NCBI RefSeq assembly: GCF_001665395.1
Contig: NZ_LZSG01000044.1
Span: 62,001-126,000, forward strand
Source: Mycobacterium sp. 1164966.3
GTDB taxonomy: Bacteria > Actinomycetota > Actinomycetes > Mycobacteriales > Mycobacteriaceae
Length of the DNA: 64,000 bases
Direction of reading: 5' to 3'
Positions 37,114-45,340 of the stretch are shown piece by piece; within the stretch, counting starts at the first letter, position 1; each line of letters starts with the position of its first letter. Both the position numbers and the translations under genes were made by a program. Under the pieces are notes generated by a model. That model did no database searches. It was not told the DNA's origin and saw only the letters and a list, made by a program, of their open reading frames with translations.

Positions 37114-37941
37114 ATGTCCACCTGGCTCATCACCGGCTGCTCGACGGGACTCGGACGTGCGCTGGCCGAGGCGGTGATCGACGCCGGCCACCACACCGTC
37201 GTCACCGCACGCGACGTCACCAAGGTGGCGGACCTGGCCGACAGCGCATCCGAGCGGGTGCTCGCCGTCGCACTGGACGTCACCAAGCCCGACCAGATCA
37301 CCACCGCGGTGCAGCAGGCCGAAGACCGGTTCGGTGGTGTCGACGTTCTGGTCAACAACGCCGGATACGGGTACCGCGCCGCGGTGGAAGAGGGCGACGA
37401 CGCACAGGTCCGCGAGTTGTTCGAGACGCACTTCTTCGGCACCGTCGCGATGATCAAGGCGGTCCTGCCCGGCATGCGGGGCCGTCGCAGCGGCGCCATT
37501 ATCAACATCTCGTCGATCGGCGTGCAGCTGATGCCGGTGGGATCCGGCTACTATTCGGCCGCCAAGGCCGCCCTCGAAAGCCTCAGCGGAGCCCTCTGCG
37601 GCGAGCTGGCGCCGCTCGGAATCTCGGTGACAGTCGTTGAGCCAGGCGCATTCCGGACCGACTTCGCCGGACGCTCCCTCATCGAGTCGCCGACGAGGAT
37701 CGACGACTACGACAGTACCGCCGGGAAGCGTCGCAAAGAGAGCGACATCATGCACGGAACTCAGGCGGGGGACCCCGCCAAGGCCGCCGCCGCGATCATC
37801 GGCGCGGTCGAGGCAACCGATCCGCCGTCGTTCCTGCTGCTGGGACCCGACGCGCTGATTGCCTACCGCTACATCGCCGAGCGCCGTGCGAAAGAGGTCG
37901 CCACATGGGAGGCCGTCACCACCGCCACCGACTTCGACTGA
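37114..37941 (+). CDS. Short-chain dehydrogenase/reductase
   Basis: This 275-residue SDR starts at the ATG at 37114 with GGAAAGGA upstream. It has the cofactor loop TGCSTGLG, NNAGYGY, NISSIGV and YYSAAKAAL with the catalytic Tyr and Lys. It belongs to the SDR group with classical Rossmann topology and an extended C-terminus. Substrate unknown. Confidence 0.87.
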   Translation: MSTWLITGCSTGLGRALAEAVIDAGHHTVVTARDVTKVADLADSASERVLAVALDVTKPDQITTAVQQAEDRFGGVDVLVNNAGYGYRAAVEEGDDAQVRELFETHFFGTVAMIKAVLPGMRGRRSGAIINISSIGVQLMPVGSGYYSAAKAALESLSGALCGELAPLGISVTVVEPGAFRTDFAGRSLIESPTRIDDYDSTAGKRRKESDIMHGTQAGDPAKAAAAIIGAVEATDPPSFLLLGPDALIAYRYIAERRAKEVATWEAVTTATDFD

Positions 37942-38026
37942 CACCGGGCACACGCTTCCGTTGCGCGACCAACGCGCGCACCATGGAGAGGTCCGCGATC
38001 TCACGGGATCGAGAAGGGAGCGGGCG

Positions 38027-38269
38027 ATGAAAGCCCAAGTCGGCGATTTTTTGGTGGTCAAAGGCACGACCACGGAACGACACGATCAACATGCGGAGAT
38101 CATCGAGGTGCGTTCGGAAGACGGTTCGCCGCCGTACGTCGTGCGGTGGCTGGTGACCGGGCACGAGGCGACGGTGTATCCCGGCTCTGACGCGGTCGTC
38201 GTGACCGCCGCCGAACACACCGAGTCCGCGCGCCGTGCTGCGGCGCGGGCCGGCCACGGGCCCAAATAG
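38027..38269 (+). CDS. DUF1918 protein
   Basis: This 80-residue protein starts at the ATG at 38027 behind AAGGGAG. MKAQVGDFLVVKG and VRWLVTGHEATVYPGSDAVV are the hallmarks of DUF1918, a small beta-barrel domain common in actinobacteria and of unknown function. Confidence 0.87.
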   Translation: MKAQVGDFLVVKGTTTERHDQHAEIIEVRSEDGSPPYVVRWLVTGHEATVYPGSDAVVVTAAEHTESARRAAARAGHGPK

Positions 38270-38320
38270 CCTGGCCTCGGCAGGGACGAACCCACCGAAC
38301 GGGAGAATCACTTCGCCAAT

Positions 38321-38339
38321 AGGAGAAGGTTATTCTCCT
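38321..38339. promoter_or_regulatory. Palindromic operator upstream of the enoyl-CoA hydratase
   Basis: AGGAGAA (38321-38327) and TTCTCCT (38333-38339) are perfect seven-base arms around GGTTA. A related GGAGAA lies at 38302. The site is about 60 bases upstream of the hydratase GTG. The regulator is not encoded next to it. Confidence 0.5.
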
Positions 38340-38400
38340 CAAGCGAGAAACATATTACGATCGCTTCTGATCCATCGACGGCGATGCAAGGAGATCGGTC

Positions 38401-39177
38401 GTGTGGGACACAGTCGGTCTCGACCGATCGCGCGACGGCGTCGCCGTACTGCAGCTCAATCGGCCCGAGCGGCTCAACGCCATCAATGAGGCGATGCAGG
38501 GCGAATTACAGTCAGCCTTAAGCGTTTTGGCCGCCGATCGGTCGGTGCGGGCCGTCGTCCTCACCGGTGCCGGCCGGGGCTTCTGTGCCGGCATCGATCT
38601 GCGTGACTTCGGACCCGGCGCGCCGGAAGCCAGCGCACCCGCACTGGAGCGGATGCGTTTCCAGGAGAGCATGGCGGCCCTCCCCGAGGCCATCCGTCAG
38701 CTCCCGCAGCCCGTCATCGCCGCGGTCAACGGTCCGTGCGTCGGAGCGGGATTCGCGCTGTGCCTGGCCTCGGATATCCGGATCTGTTCGACGACAGCGT
38801 CTTTCGGCAATGCGGCCATCCTGCTCGGTCTCTCGGGCGCCGAGATGGGCATGAGCTATCACCTGCCCCGCATCGTCGGCACCAGCGTGGCCGCCGACTG
38901 GATGCTGACCGGACGGACGGTATCGGCGCCAGAAGCCGATCGCCGCGGCCTGGTCAGCGAAATAGTCGAGCCCGATCGGTTGGCCGACCGTGCTTTGGAG
39001 TTGGCAACGCTGGTCGCGGGTCTCGCTCCGCTGGGTGTGCAGCTGACCAAGCGTGCCCTGCAAGTCAACACCGACGCGGCCAGCCTGTCGTCGGCGCTGG
39101 AACTGGAGAACCGCAACCAGGTGATCTCACACGCCACCGACGACGCGACCGAACGCCGCAAGAAGTGGTCTTCATGA
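38401..39177 (+). CDS. Enoyl-CoA hydratase/isomerase family protein
   Basis: This 258-residue crotonase-fold protein starts at a GTG at 38401 behind AAGGAG. Oxyanion-hole motifs are GAGRGFCAGIDL and NGPCVGAGFALCLASD, and the acidic residues near LSGAEMGMSY sit in the active-site helix. It hydrates or isomerises enoyl-CoA. It is 16 bases from an acyl-CoA dehydrogenase, which would supply the enoyl-CoA. Confidence 0.9.
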   Translation: MWDTVGLDRSRDGVAVLQLNRPERLNAINEAMQGELQSALSVLAADRSVRAVVLTGAGRGFCAGIDLRDFGPGAPEASAPALERMRFQESMAALPEAIRQLPQPVIAAVNGPCVGAGFALCLASDIRICSTTASFGNAAILLGLSGAEMGMSYHLPRIVGTSVAADWMLTGRTVSAPEADRRGLVSEIVEPDRLADRALELATLVAGLAPLGVQLTKRALQVNTDAASLSSALELENRNQVISHATDDATERRKKWSS

Positions 39178-39193
39178 CCAGAGAGGACGACAG

Positions 39194-40492
39194 ATGTCGT
39201 GGGATTTTTCCACCGACCCGCAATGGGCGCAGCAGCTCGAGTGGGTCGAAGACTTCGTGCGCACCGAATGCGAGCCGATCGACCTGGTCGTCAGGGAATC
39301 TCACGACCTCGACGACCCGGTACGCCAAGCGCTGATCCCGCCGCTACAGGAGATCGTCAAGGAGCGCGGCCTCTGGGCCACCCACCTCGGGCCGCATCTG
39401 GGTGGTCCCGGCTACGGACAGGTGAAGCTGGCGCTGCTGAACGAGATTCTGGGCCGCTCGGAGTGCGCGCCCATCGTCTTCGGCTCGCAGGCACCGGATT
39501 CCGGCAACAGCGAGATCCTTGCCCACTACGGCACACCCGAGCTCAAGGAGCGCTACCTCGAGCCGCTGCTGGACAACCGCATCGTGTCCTGCTTTTCGAT
39601 GACCGAGCCGCAGGGCGGCGCGGACCCGAAAGTGTTCCGCACCACCGCCGTTCAAGACGGCGACCACTGGATCATCAACGGCGAGAAGTGGTTCTCGTCG
39701 TTCGCCTCGATGGCCTCGTTCATCATCGTGATGGCCATGACCGACCCCGAGGCCCCGCCGTATCAGCGCTACTCGATGTTCGTCGTACCCGGTGACACCC
39801 CGGGCATCAACGTGTTGCGCAACGTCGGACTCGGGTATCAGCCGCTCGGCGGTGGCGGCCGCGAGGGTTACGTCCGCTACGAGAACGTCCGGGTGCCCGC
39901 CGATCACATGCTCGGTCCGCGCGGTGGTGCGTTCGTCGTCGCGCAAACCCGCCTCGGCGGCGGGCGCATTCATCACGCCATGCGCACGGTCGGGCTGGTG
40001 CGCCGCATCTTCGACATGATCTGTGAGCGCGCGGTGTCGCGTTACACCCAGGGCGAGGTGCTGGCCAACAAGCAACTGGTGCAGGAGATGGTCGCCGACT
40101 CCTGGATGGAGATCGAGGCCTTTCGCCTGTTGACCCTTCAAACAGCCTGGAAGATAGACCAATTCAACGACTACAAGGCGGTGCGGGCTGACATCTCGGC
40201 GGTGAAGGCGATGATGCAGAAGGTGCTGCACGACGTGTCGTCGCGTGCGCTGCAACTACACGGATCATTGGGTACCACGCACGAGATGCCGTTCGTGCAA
40301 TATCTGGTGGAGTCGTTCGTGCTCGGCCTGGCCGACGGCCCAACAGAAGTGCACAAGGTGACGCTGGCGCGGCTGCTGCTCAAAGACCGTCCCGCTGCGC
40401 CGGATCTGTTTCCCTCCGAGCACCTGTTGCGCTTGCGTGAGGCCGCCGAAGCGAAGTTTGCCCACCAGCTGGCCGGCATCCCCCCCGGGTGA
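39194..40492 (+). CDS. Acyl-CoA dehydrogenase
   Basis: This 432-residue acyl-CoA dehydrogenase begins at the ATG at 39194. SCFSMTEPQGGADPKVF and WIINGEKWFSS form the FAD/substrate region. RALQLHGSLGTTHEMP and GLADGPTEVHKVTLA are the C-terminal flavin-binding signatures. Together with the hydratase it makes a short beta-oxidation operon. Chain-length specificity cannot be read from sequence. Confidence 0.91.
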   Translation: MSWDFSTDPQWAQQLEWVEDFVRTECEPIDLVVRESHDLDDPVRQALIPPLQEIVKERGLWATHLGPHLGGPGYGQVKLALLNEILGRSECAPIVFGSQAPDSGNSEILAHYGTPELKERYLEPLLDNRIVSCFSMTEPQGGADPKVFRTTAVQDGDHWIINGEKWFSSFASMASFIIVMAMTDPEAPPYQRYSMFVVPGDTPGINVLRNVGLGYQPLGGGGREGYVRYENVRVPADHMLGPRGGAFVVAQTRLGGGRIHHAMRTVGLVRRIFDMICERAVSRYTQGEVLANKQLVQEMVADSWMEIEAFRLLTLQTAWKIDQFNDYKAVRADISAVKAMMQKVLHDVSSRALQLHGSLGTTHEMPFVQYLVESFVLGLADGPTEVHKVTLARLLLKDRPAAPDLFPSEHLLRLREAAEAKFAHQLAGIPPG

Positions 40493-40494
40493 AC

Positions 40495-41190
40495 TCAGAC
40501 CGCCTTGGTGACGCCGACATAGGCCAGCACCACGTCGGATTGGTCGGTCACTCGAGTCAGCGTCGCGTAGGAGCGAATGAACGACTGGCCCACACATCCG
40601 TCGATCTTGACGTGGAAGCCCGAGATCATGACCCACGGGTTCGGACCTTTGAACTGTTTCTTAACCACCGGCACCACGATCACCAGACCCGGTTTGAGTC
40701 CCACACTCATCACGCCGTTGACCGGCGCGGAAATGAACGGCAGCAAGGGCGGCAACGTACCGGTCGCATCGAACGTCGGGCTTACGCCCGGGGTTAAGCC
40801 GGCACCACCCTCCATGATGACGCCGTTGGACGTGCTCATATCAATTCCGCAACCGATTTGGTAGCCCACCTCAAGGTTTCCCCGGGGCTCTTCCGGGCCG
40901 TTCACAGAGCCGACGAATATGCCGCTGGACAGGTATTCGCGCGACGACATGGCGGCGTTCATTGCCTCCACCGGAACTTGCATCTCGTCCTTGGCGCCAA
41001 GGGCCAGCGTCCAGCCGTCGGGCGTCTTGACAGACGATGGCGGGCTCGACGGCACCGATCCCGCGGCCGGTGGCGCCGCGTCAGGAGGATCTGCAGCCGT
41101 CGAGGGCGCCGCGGCCACCGACATGACCGCGCAAATGGCGACAGCCATCGCGCGACGAATGACGACGGCTAGCGGCCTCACGGGCGACAC
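40495..41190 (-). CDS. MspA-family outer membrane porin-like protein
   Basis: This 231-residue protein has an N-terminal signal peptide (AMAVAICAVMSVAAAPSTA) and a Pro-rich linker. The mature part shows the MspA pattern: DGWTLALGAKDE, YLSSGIFVGSVNG, LEVGYQIGCGI and a KIDGCVGQSFIRSYATL end. MspA proteins form octameric pores in the mycobacterial outer membrane. M. tuberculosis has no classic MspA, so this supports a non-tuberculous species. The start is a GTG at 41190 or an ATG at 41148. Confidence 0.83.
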   Translation of the reverse strand: MSPVRPLAVVIRRAMAVAICAVMSVAAAPSTAADPPDAAPPAAGSVPSSPPSSVKTPDGWTLALGAKDEMQVPVEAMNAAMSSREYLSSGIFVGSVNGPEEPRGNLEVGYQIGCGIDMSTSNGVIMEGGAGLTPGVSPTFDATGTLPPLLPFISAPVNGVMSVGLKPGLVIVVPVVKKQFKGPNPWVMISGFHVKIDGCVGQSFIRSYATLTRVTDQSDVVLAYVGVTKAV

Positions 41191-41340
41191 GCTACGCAGC
41201 GGCCGAGACGAGTCGCGAAGTTTGCTGGCCGGCTGAGCAAAGTTGTTGTGTGTTCGTGATGATTATGCGACGTAGAATTGGTTTTGGCGACTAACCTCTG
41301 GGATAGCCACTAATCCGGACAGACAACAGAGGAGCCAACG

Positions 41341-41586
41341 ATGGCGCTTCGCAGGTGCGCTCGTAAGTTGCTGATCGGCGCGGTGATGCTGGTAGCTCTG
41401 GTGAGCGGCACCGGGATAGCGCAAGCGTCGCCGGACCCCGGTATGCCGCCGGTGCAACCGGACATCGATGAATGGCTGGTCCAGTTTCCCACCACGTTCG
41501 TGAATCCGATGGATGAAGGCGGCCCCGCCGCCGAGTGGGGTGGGACCGGAATGTATTGCGAAAACCTCTTCGCTCACTGCAGCTAA
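41341..41586 (+). CDS. Small secreted protein, 81 residues
   Basis: The ATG at 41341 has GAGGAG upstream. A signal peptide (RKLLIGAVMLVALVSGTGIAQA) ends near residue 29. The mature part is about 52 residues and ends GMYCENLFAHCS with two cysteines that could form a disulfide. It is divergent from the MspA-like gene. No function is known to me. Confidence 0.75.
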   Translation: MALRRCARKLLIGAVMLVALVSGTGIAQASPDPGMPPVQPDIDEWLVQFPTTFVNPMDEGGPAAEWGGTGMYCENLFAHCS

Positions 41587-41601
41587 ACGGCCACGCTGAT
41601 C

Positions 41602-42399
41602 TCAACCATTTGGTTTCAACCAGCCCACTTCGGCGAGGAATGACTGGGTGTGCGCGATACGTCCGGTCATCGCGTTCGGATCACCCGTACACAGCCGCAG
41701 GGCGGTCTCGGTGATCAGTTCGATGTCCTCGGTGTCGGTCTTGGCCAGATCGAGGGTGCCCGCCCCGGGTGTGGCCACCGGGTTTGACGGGGCGGCGGCG
41801 TTGACAGCGATCCCGTCTTCGTAGAGTTCGGCGGCAAGGCTTTTCGTCAAGCGGTTGAGTGCGGCTTTGGCCGTTCCGTAAATGCCGAACCCCGCGGTGC
41901 GGTCGAAATCGGAGAATGGCGGCCCGGGCGGCAGAGCGCCGCCCACGGAAGTCACGTTCAGAATCCAGCCCCCGCCGCGCTCGCGCATCGCCGGAATCGC
42001 CAGCTGGATCAAGTGCAACGGCGCGAAGAGATGCATCTCCATCATCAGCCGGACCCGCCGGTCCGGGAACCCGTCGAGATGACGCAGGAATGTCACCGCG
42101 GCGTTGTTGACCAGAATGTCGGGAGCGCCGACGGCGTTGACCACTTCGGCGAAAAGCCTTTCGCGCTCTTCGGACTTGGACAGATCCGCCTGGATGGCGA
42201 CGGCCCGCCCGCCCGCGGCGGTGATCTCGTCGACGGTCTGCTGCAGGGAGCCTTGATATTTGGGATCGGGGTCCAGCGTGCGGGCGGTCAGCGCCACCGT
42301 GGCGCCCTCTGCCGCAAGCCGTGCCGCGATCGCCTTGCCCAGGCCCCGACTGCATCCGGTGACCAGTGCCACCTTCCCGTCACACCGATCGTTGCTCAT
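41602..42399 (-). CDS. Short-chain dehydrogenase/reductase
   Basis: This 265-residue SDR starts at the ATG at 42399 behind AAGGAGA. The cofactor loop is TGCSRGLG, with NNAAVTF, NVTSVGG and YGTAKAALN for catalysis. It resembles SDRs of lipid or steroid metabolism. It is convergent with the small secreted gene and downstream of DoxX on the same strand. Confidence 0.87.
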   Translation of the reverse strand: MSNDRCDGKVALVTGCSRGLGKAIAARLAAEGATVALTARTLDPDPKYQGSLQQTVDEITAAGGRAVAIQADLSKSEERERLFAEVVNAVGAPDILVNNAAVTFLRHLDGFPDRRVRLMMEMHLFAPLHLIQLAIPAMRERGGGWILNVTSVGGALPPGPPFSDFDRTAGFGIYGTAKAALNRLTKSLAAELYEDGIAVNAAAPSNPVATPGAGTLDLAKTDTEDIELITETALRLCTGDPNAMTGRIAHTQSFLAEVGWLKPNG

Positions 42400-42458
42400 C
42401 GTCCGGTCTCCTTGTCGGCAAAAAGGTTCCCTCAGTCATTGTGAGGCAAGGGGTTTCG

Positions 42459-42893
42459 TCAGGCGCGCAACCTTCTCCGGGTGCGCGCCGTATCGATTGA
42501 ATAGGCACCCGGACCGATGAAAACCAGCAGAAAGAAACCGAAGCAGAAGAGGATCGCCAAGGCCCCGCCGTTGCCGCCCGGTGGATCACCGATCGGCCAC
42601 AGTGCCCGTGGTTGATGAATCCAGAAGTAGGCGACTGCCATTTGCCCCGAGGCAAGGAACGCGGCCGCCCGGGTGAGCAACCCGCTCGCGATCAGCAGCC
42701 CGGTGATCAATTCGATCAGCCCTGCATACCAGCCCGGCCAGGATCCGACTTCGATGGTGTTCGGCGGCGGCACGGGCCAGCCGAAGATGATGTTCGAGCC
42801 GTATCCGGCAAACAGCAGCCCGTAGACAAATCGGAACAGGCTTATCACGGCCGGTGTGTAGCGCGCGAGGCGCGGGTTCAGATTTTTCAGCAC
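42459..42893 (-). CDS. DoxX-family membrane protein
   Basis: This 144-residue protein has four hydrophobic segments and the DoxX-like LFRFVYGLLFAGYGS and ELITGLLIASGLLTR. Mycobacterial DoxX proteins can form redox complexes with SodA and SseA, but those genes are not nearby. The start is a GTG at 42893 without a clear ribosome-binding site. Confidence 0.82.
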   Translation of the reverse strand: MLKNLNPRLARYTPAVISLFRFVYGLLFAGYGSNIIFGWPVPPPNTIEVGSWPGWYAGLIELITGLLIASGLLTRAAAFLASGQMAVAYFWIHQPRALWPIGDPPGGNGGALAILFCFGFFLLVFIGPGAYSIDTARTRRRLRA

Positions 42894-43023
42894 AACACAA
42901 CTTTAAGGGCTGCGAAATACCGGGATCCGGTGCGGGGATTCCGTACACTCTTGCCAACTTTCGGGCAGCAAACCCACTCCCGGGCAGGCGGTCCGCCACA
43001 GCGCGCTTGGATGGGGAGACACC

Positions 43024-43731
43024 ATGAGGGGCACCGGCATCAGGACCGCGGGCGTCGCGGTCGCTGCCGCGCTGGGACTGGGTTTGGCGCCGGGCATAGC
43101 CCAAGCCGGGCCGTACGCACCCAGCCCGCCGGAAGCCAGGGGCATGCTTTACGGCGATCCCGCAGCGGCCGCCCGATTCTGGCGGCACCAGGAATACGAC
43201 GACGACTGTGTGCCGATGGCGGTCGCCGACGTGGTGGGTCAACTGACGGGCGACCAACCGACCGAGGAGGCGATTGTCGCCGTCGCGCACTCGTCCCCCA
43301 GCACCGTGCATAAGGGTCCGATGTACACCAAGCCCGCGAAAAACCAGCCCGCTCAGGGCACTTCCTTTGCCGATGAACCGGCGCTGCTCGCCCACTACGG
43401 CATCCACGCCGTGAACTCCTACATGGATGACGGTCCCAAGGGCGGCGCTCCCACGGGGATGGATGTGCTCGAACAGGCACTGGCCAAGGGTCGCAAGGTG
43501 ATCGTCGCAGTCAACGCCGAACTCATCTGGGGCAGACCCGTCCAGACCAAGACTGCCAGCGGCGCGCCCGACGCCAACCACGCCGTGGTGGTGACCGGCA
43601 TCGACATCGCGGCCGGCACTGTGCACCTCAACGACAGTGGCAGCGCCACTGGCGGCGATGAGCAGATACCCATCGACCTCTTCGCCCGATCATGGGCCAG
43701 CAGCCGCGACCAAATGACAGTCACCGACTAA
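43024..43731 (+). CDS. Secreted C39-like cysteine peptidase
   Basis: This 235-residue protein has a signal peptide ending near GIAQA. A papain-like C39 fold is indicated by the catalytic Cys in DDDCVPMAVADVV, the His in ANHAVVVTGID and a downstream Asp in HLNDSG. The processed protein should act outside the cell. The ATG at 43024 opens the frame. Its 3' end overlaps the convergent hydrolase by 11 bases. Substrate unknown. Confidence 0.78.
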   Translation: MRGTGIRTAGVAVAAALGLGLAPGIAQAGPYAPSPPEARGMLYGDPAAAARFWRHQEYDDDCVPMAVADVVGQLTGDQPTEEAIVAVAHSSPSTVHKGPMYTKPAKNQPAQGTSFADEPALLAHYGIHAVNSYMDDGPKGGAPTGMDVLEQALAKGRKVIVAVNAELIWGRPVQTKTASGAPDANHAVVVTGIDIAAGTVHLNDSGSATGGDEQIPIDLFARSWASSRDQMTVTD

Positions 43732-44653
43732 CTGCGGCTACCGTTCCCGTCCACACGAGCAGCCGGCGCCACAACTGCTGCCGGCTGGACGACATGTTGT
43801 GGCAGTGCGCGCTACCGGCCAGGATTACCGTCGTGATGTCGGGGCTGCTGGAATACAGCCCAGCCTCGGCGCGTGGATCTGGTGAAACATCAACGGCGCC
43901 AAAGCCGATGAGCACCGGAACGTCAACCTGTGCGGCGTGCTCCGCGACGATGCCCGGAATCATGGCGGTGCCGAACACGCGCGGGACAACTGACTTCGCG
44001 GTGACCGTGTCGGCTTCGACGAGATCGGCCGGGACGTCGGCCAAGTGAAACCAACTCTGCAGGTACTCGCGGGGACCCTCGAAATAGGGCTGCGGTAGCG
44101 CAGAGAGGATCTCGGCGGAAAGCGCGGCGCGGCCGTCCGGCGTCGACGCGCGGGCAATGAATGCAGAATCCAGGTTCAGCGGCGCGACATGTCGATTGGT
44201 GCAGCCGAGCAGGGCCAGAGCGCTGTAGCTGGAGAACAGCGCCTGCTGGGTGATGGCCAGATATCCGCCCAGGGAATGCGCGACGGCCACCAGCGGTAAA
44301 CGGTCGCCGATCAGGTCGGGCAGGGCGGACACCGCGTGCGCGAGCGCCGCAGCGATATCAGCGAAACCGAAGTCGCGCAACGGTTTCGAGCTTTCCCCGG
44401 TGCCCAGCGGATCGATCGTCAGGACGGCGTAGCCGTTCTCGGTGGCGAATTCGGCGAAGCTGTATCCGCGGTGTCCCGCAACGTTGAGGTTCCAGTAGTC
44501 GCGGCTGTAGGTGCCGCCCGGCAGGCATACCAATACGGCGCCGACAGGACCTTGAGTGCGCGCCGGATAGTAGGTCGCCGCCAATGATGCTTCCTCCCCG
44601 ACCACTTCGCTGACATCGAAACGCACTGGCGATCGTCCGACGGCAGAAGTCAT
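43721..44653 (-). CDS. Alpha/beta-hydrolase fold protein
   Basis: This 310-residue hydrolase starts at the ATG at 44653 (MTSAVGRSPVRF). CLPGGTYSRDYW contributes to the oxyanion hole. AHSLGGY carries the nucleophilic Ser, with an Asp in GAVDVSPDP and a His in GSAHCHNMS near the C-terminus. No signal peptide. An in-frame start at 44674 is possible. Substrate unknown. Confidence 0.82.
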   Translation of the reverse strand: MTSAVGRSPVRFDVSEVVGEEASLAATYYPARTQGPVGAVLVCLPGGTYSRDYWNLNVAGHRGYSFAEFATENGYAVLTIDPLGTGESSKPLRDFGFADIAAALAHAVSALPDLIGDRLPLVAVAHSLGGYLAITQQALFSSYSALALLGCTNRHVAPLNLDSAFIARASTPDGRAALSAEILSALPQPYFEGPREYLQSWFHLADVPADLVEADTVTAKSVVPRVFGTAMIPGIVAEHAAQVDVPVLIGFGAVDVSPDPRAEAGLYSSSPDITTVILAGSAHCHNMSSSRQQLWRRLLVWTGTVAAVSR

Positions 44654-44832
44654 ACAGCGAGGATAGGTTGCCAATGCCGACGCGAGCGCGGGCGTGCCCG
44701 GCCGCGTTCGCCGGCACTCGTCGGCAGCGAAACCGCCCTAAAGTTTTGGTTTGCTGTGTATCGTCAGATCCAGTCGAAGCGACAACATACCCGCTCGTCA
44801 GCGGCTCGCGCCGCCGGACAAAGGAGTTAACA

Positions 44833-45249
44833 ATGCACAACTCGGTCGTACCCACGGCAGGCGCACTCCGACTAACGTCACGGGCCCCGCGCCCTAGGAC
44901 TTTGGCTGGTTTGCTGGCCGCGGCTGCCTTCGCTGCGGCCGCCGCACCGCAGAGTATTTTGCCCACGGCGGCTGCCGACTCGCACCACACTGTGACCTAT
45001 CAGGTCACCGGCGCCGGTGACGCATTCTCGATCATCCCCGACCCCGGAACTCCGGTGTATCCGGCGAACACCAACACCTGGGTGCCGCTGCCCTGGTCGC
45101 AAACGGTGAAGGTGACCGGAAGCCCATATCTGGCGTTGAACTGGACCGACCACAACGGCACCCACGACTGCGTGATCACGGTGGACGGCAAGCCCGTCCC
45201 GCTCACCGAGCACTCGCCGGGTCGGTGCGCGTACCAGATTCCCGGCTAG
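44833..45249 (+). CDS. Secreted MmpS-like beta-domain protein
   Basis: This 138-residue protein starts at the ATG at 44833 behind AAGGAG. A signal-like segment (LAGLLAAAAFAAAAAP) ends near residue 50. The mature part resembles the MmpS extracytoplasmic domain: VTYQVTGAGDAFSI, LPWSQTVKV and DCVITVDGKPV. MmpS proteins assist MmpL lipid exporters, but no MmpL gene is next to it and the N-terminus looks cleavable. Confidence 0.68.
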   Translation: MHNSVVPTAGALRLTSRAPRPRTLAGLLAAAAFAAAAAPQSILPTAAADSHHTVTYQVTGAGDAFSIIPDPGTPVYPANTNTWVPLPWSQTVKVTGSPYLALNWTDHNGTHDCVITVDGKPVPLTEHSPGRCAYQIPG

Positions 45250-45274
45250 TCGCGCGGCAGCGCTCGCCGCAACT

Positions 45275-45308
45275 CTTCAGCGTCTTCTCAGCAGCCCACC
45301 GGCACACT
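45275..45308 (+). promoter_or_regulatory. PhoP-like direct repeat and promoter of the sensor kinase
   Basis: CTTCAGC (45275-45281) and TCTCAGC (45286-45292) are separated by four bases. Ten bases after the second repeat comes CACACT (45303-45308), a -10-like hexamer. The layout matches those at 47469 and 51898. The kinase GTG follows with GGGGAGGG as ribosome-binding site. Confidence 0.65.
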
Positions 45309-45340
45309 GAGGGCAGAACTGCTCGGGGAGGGCGTCGCAC

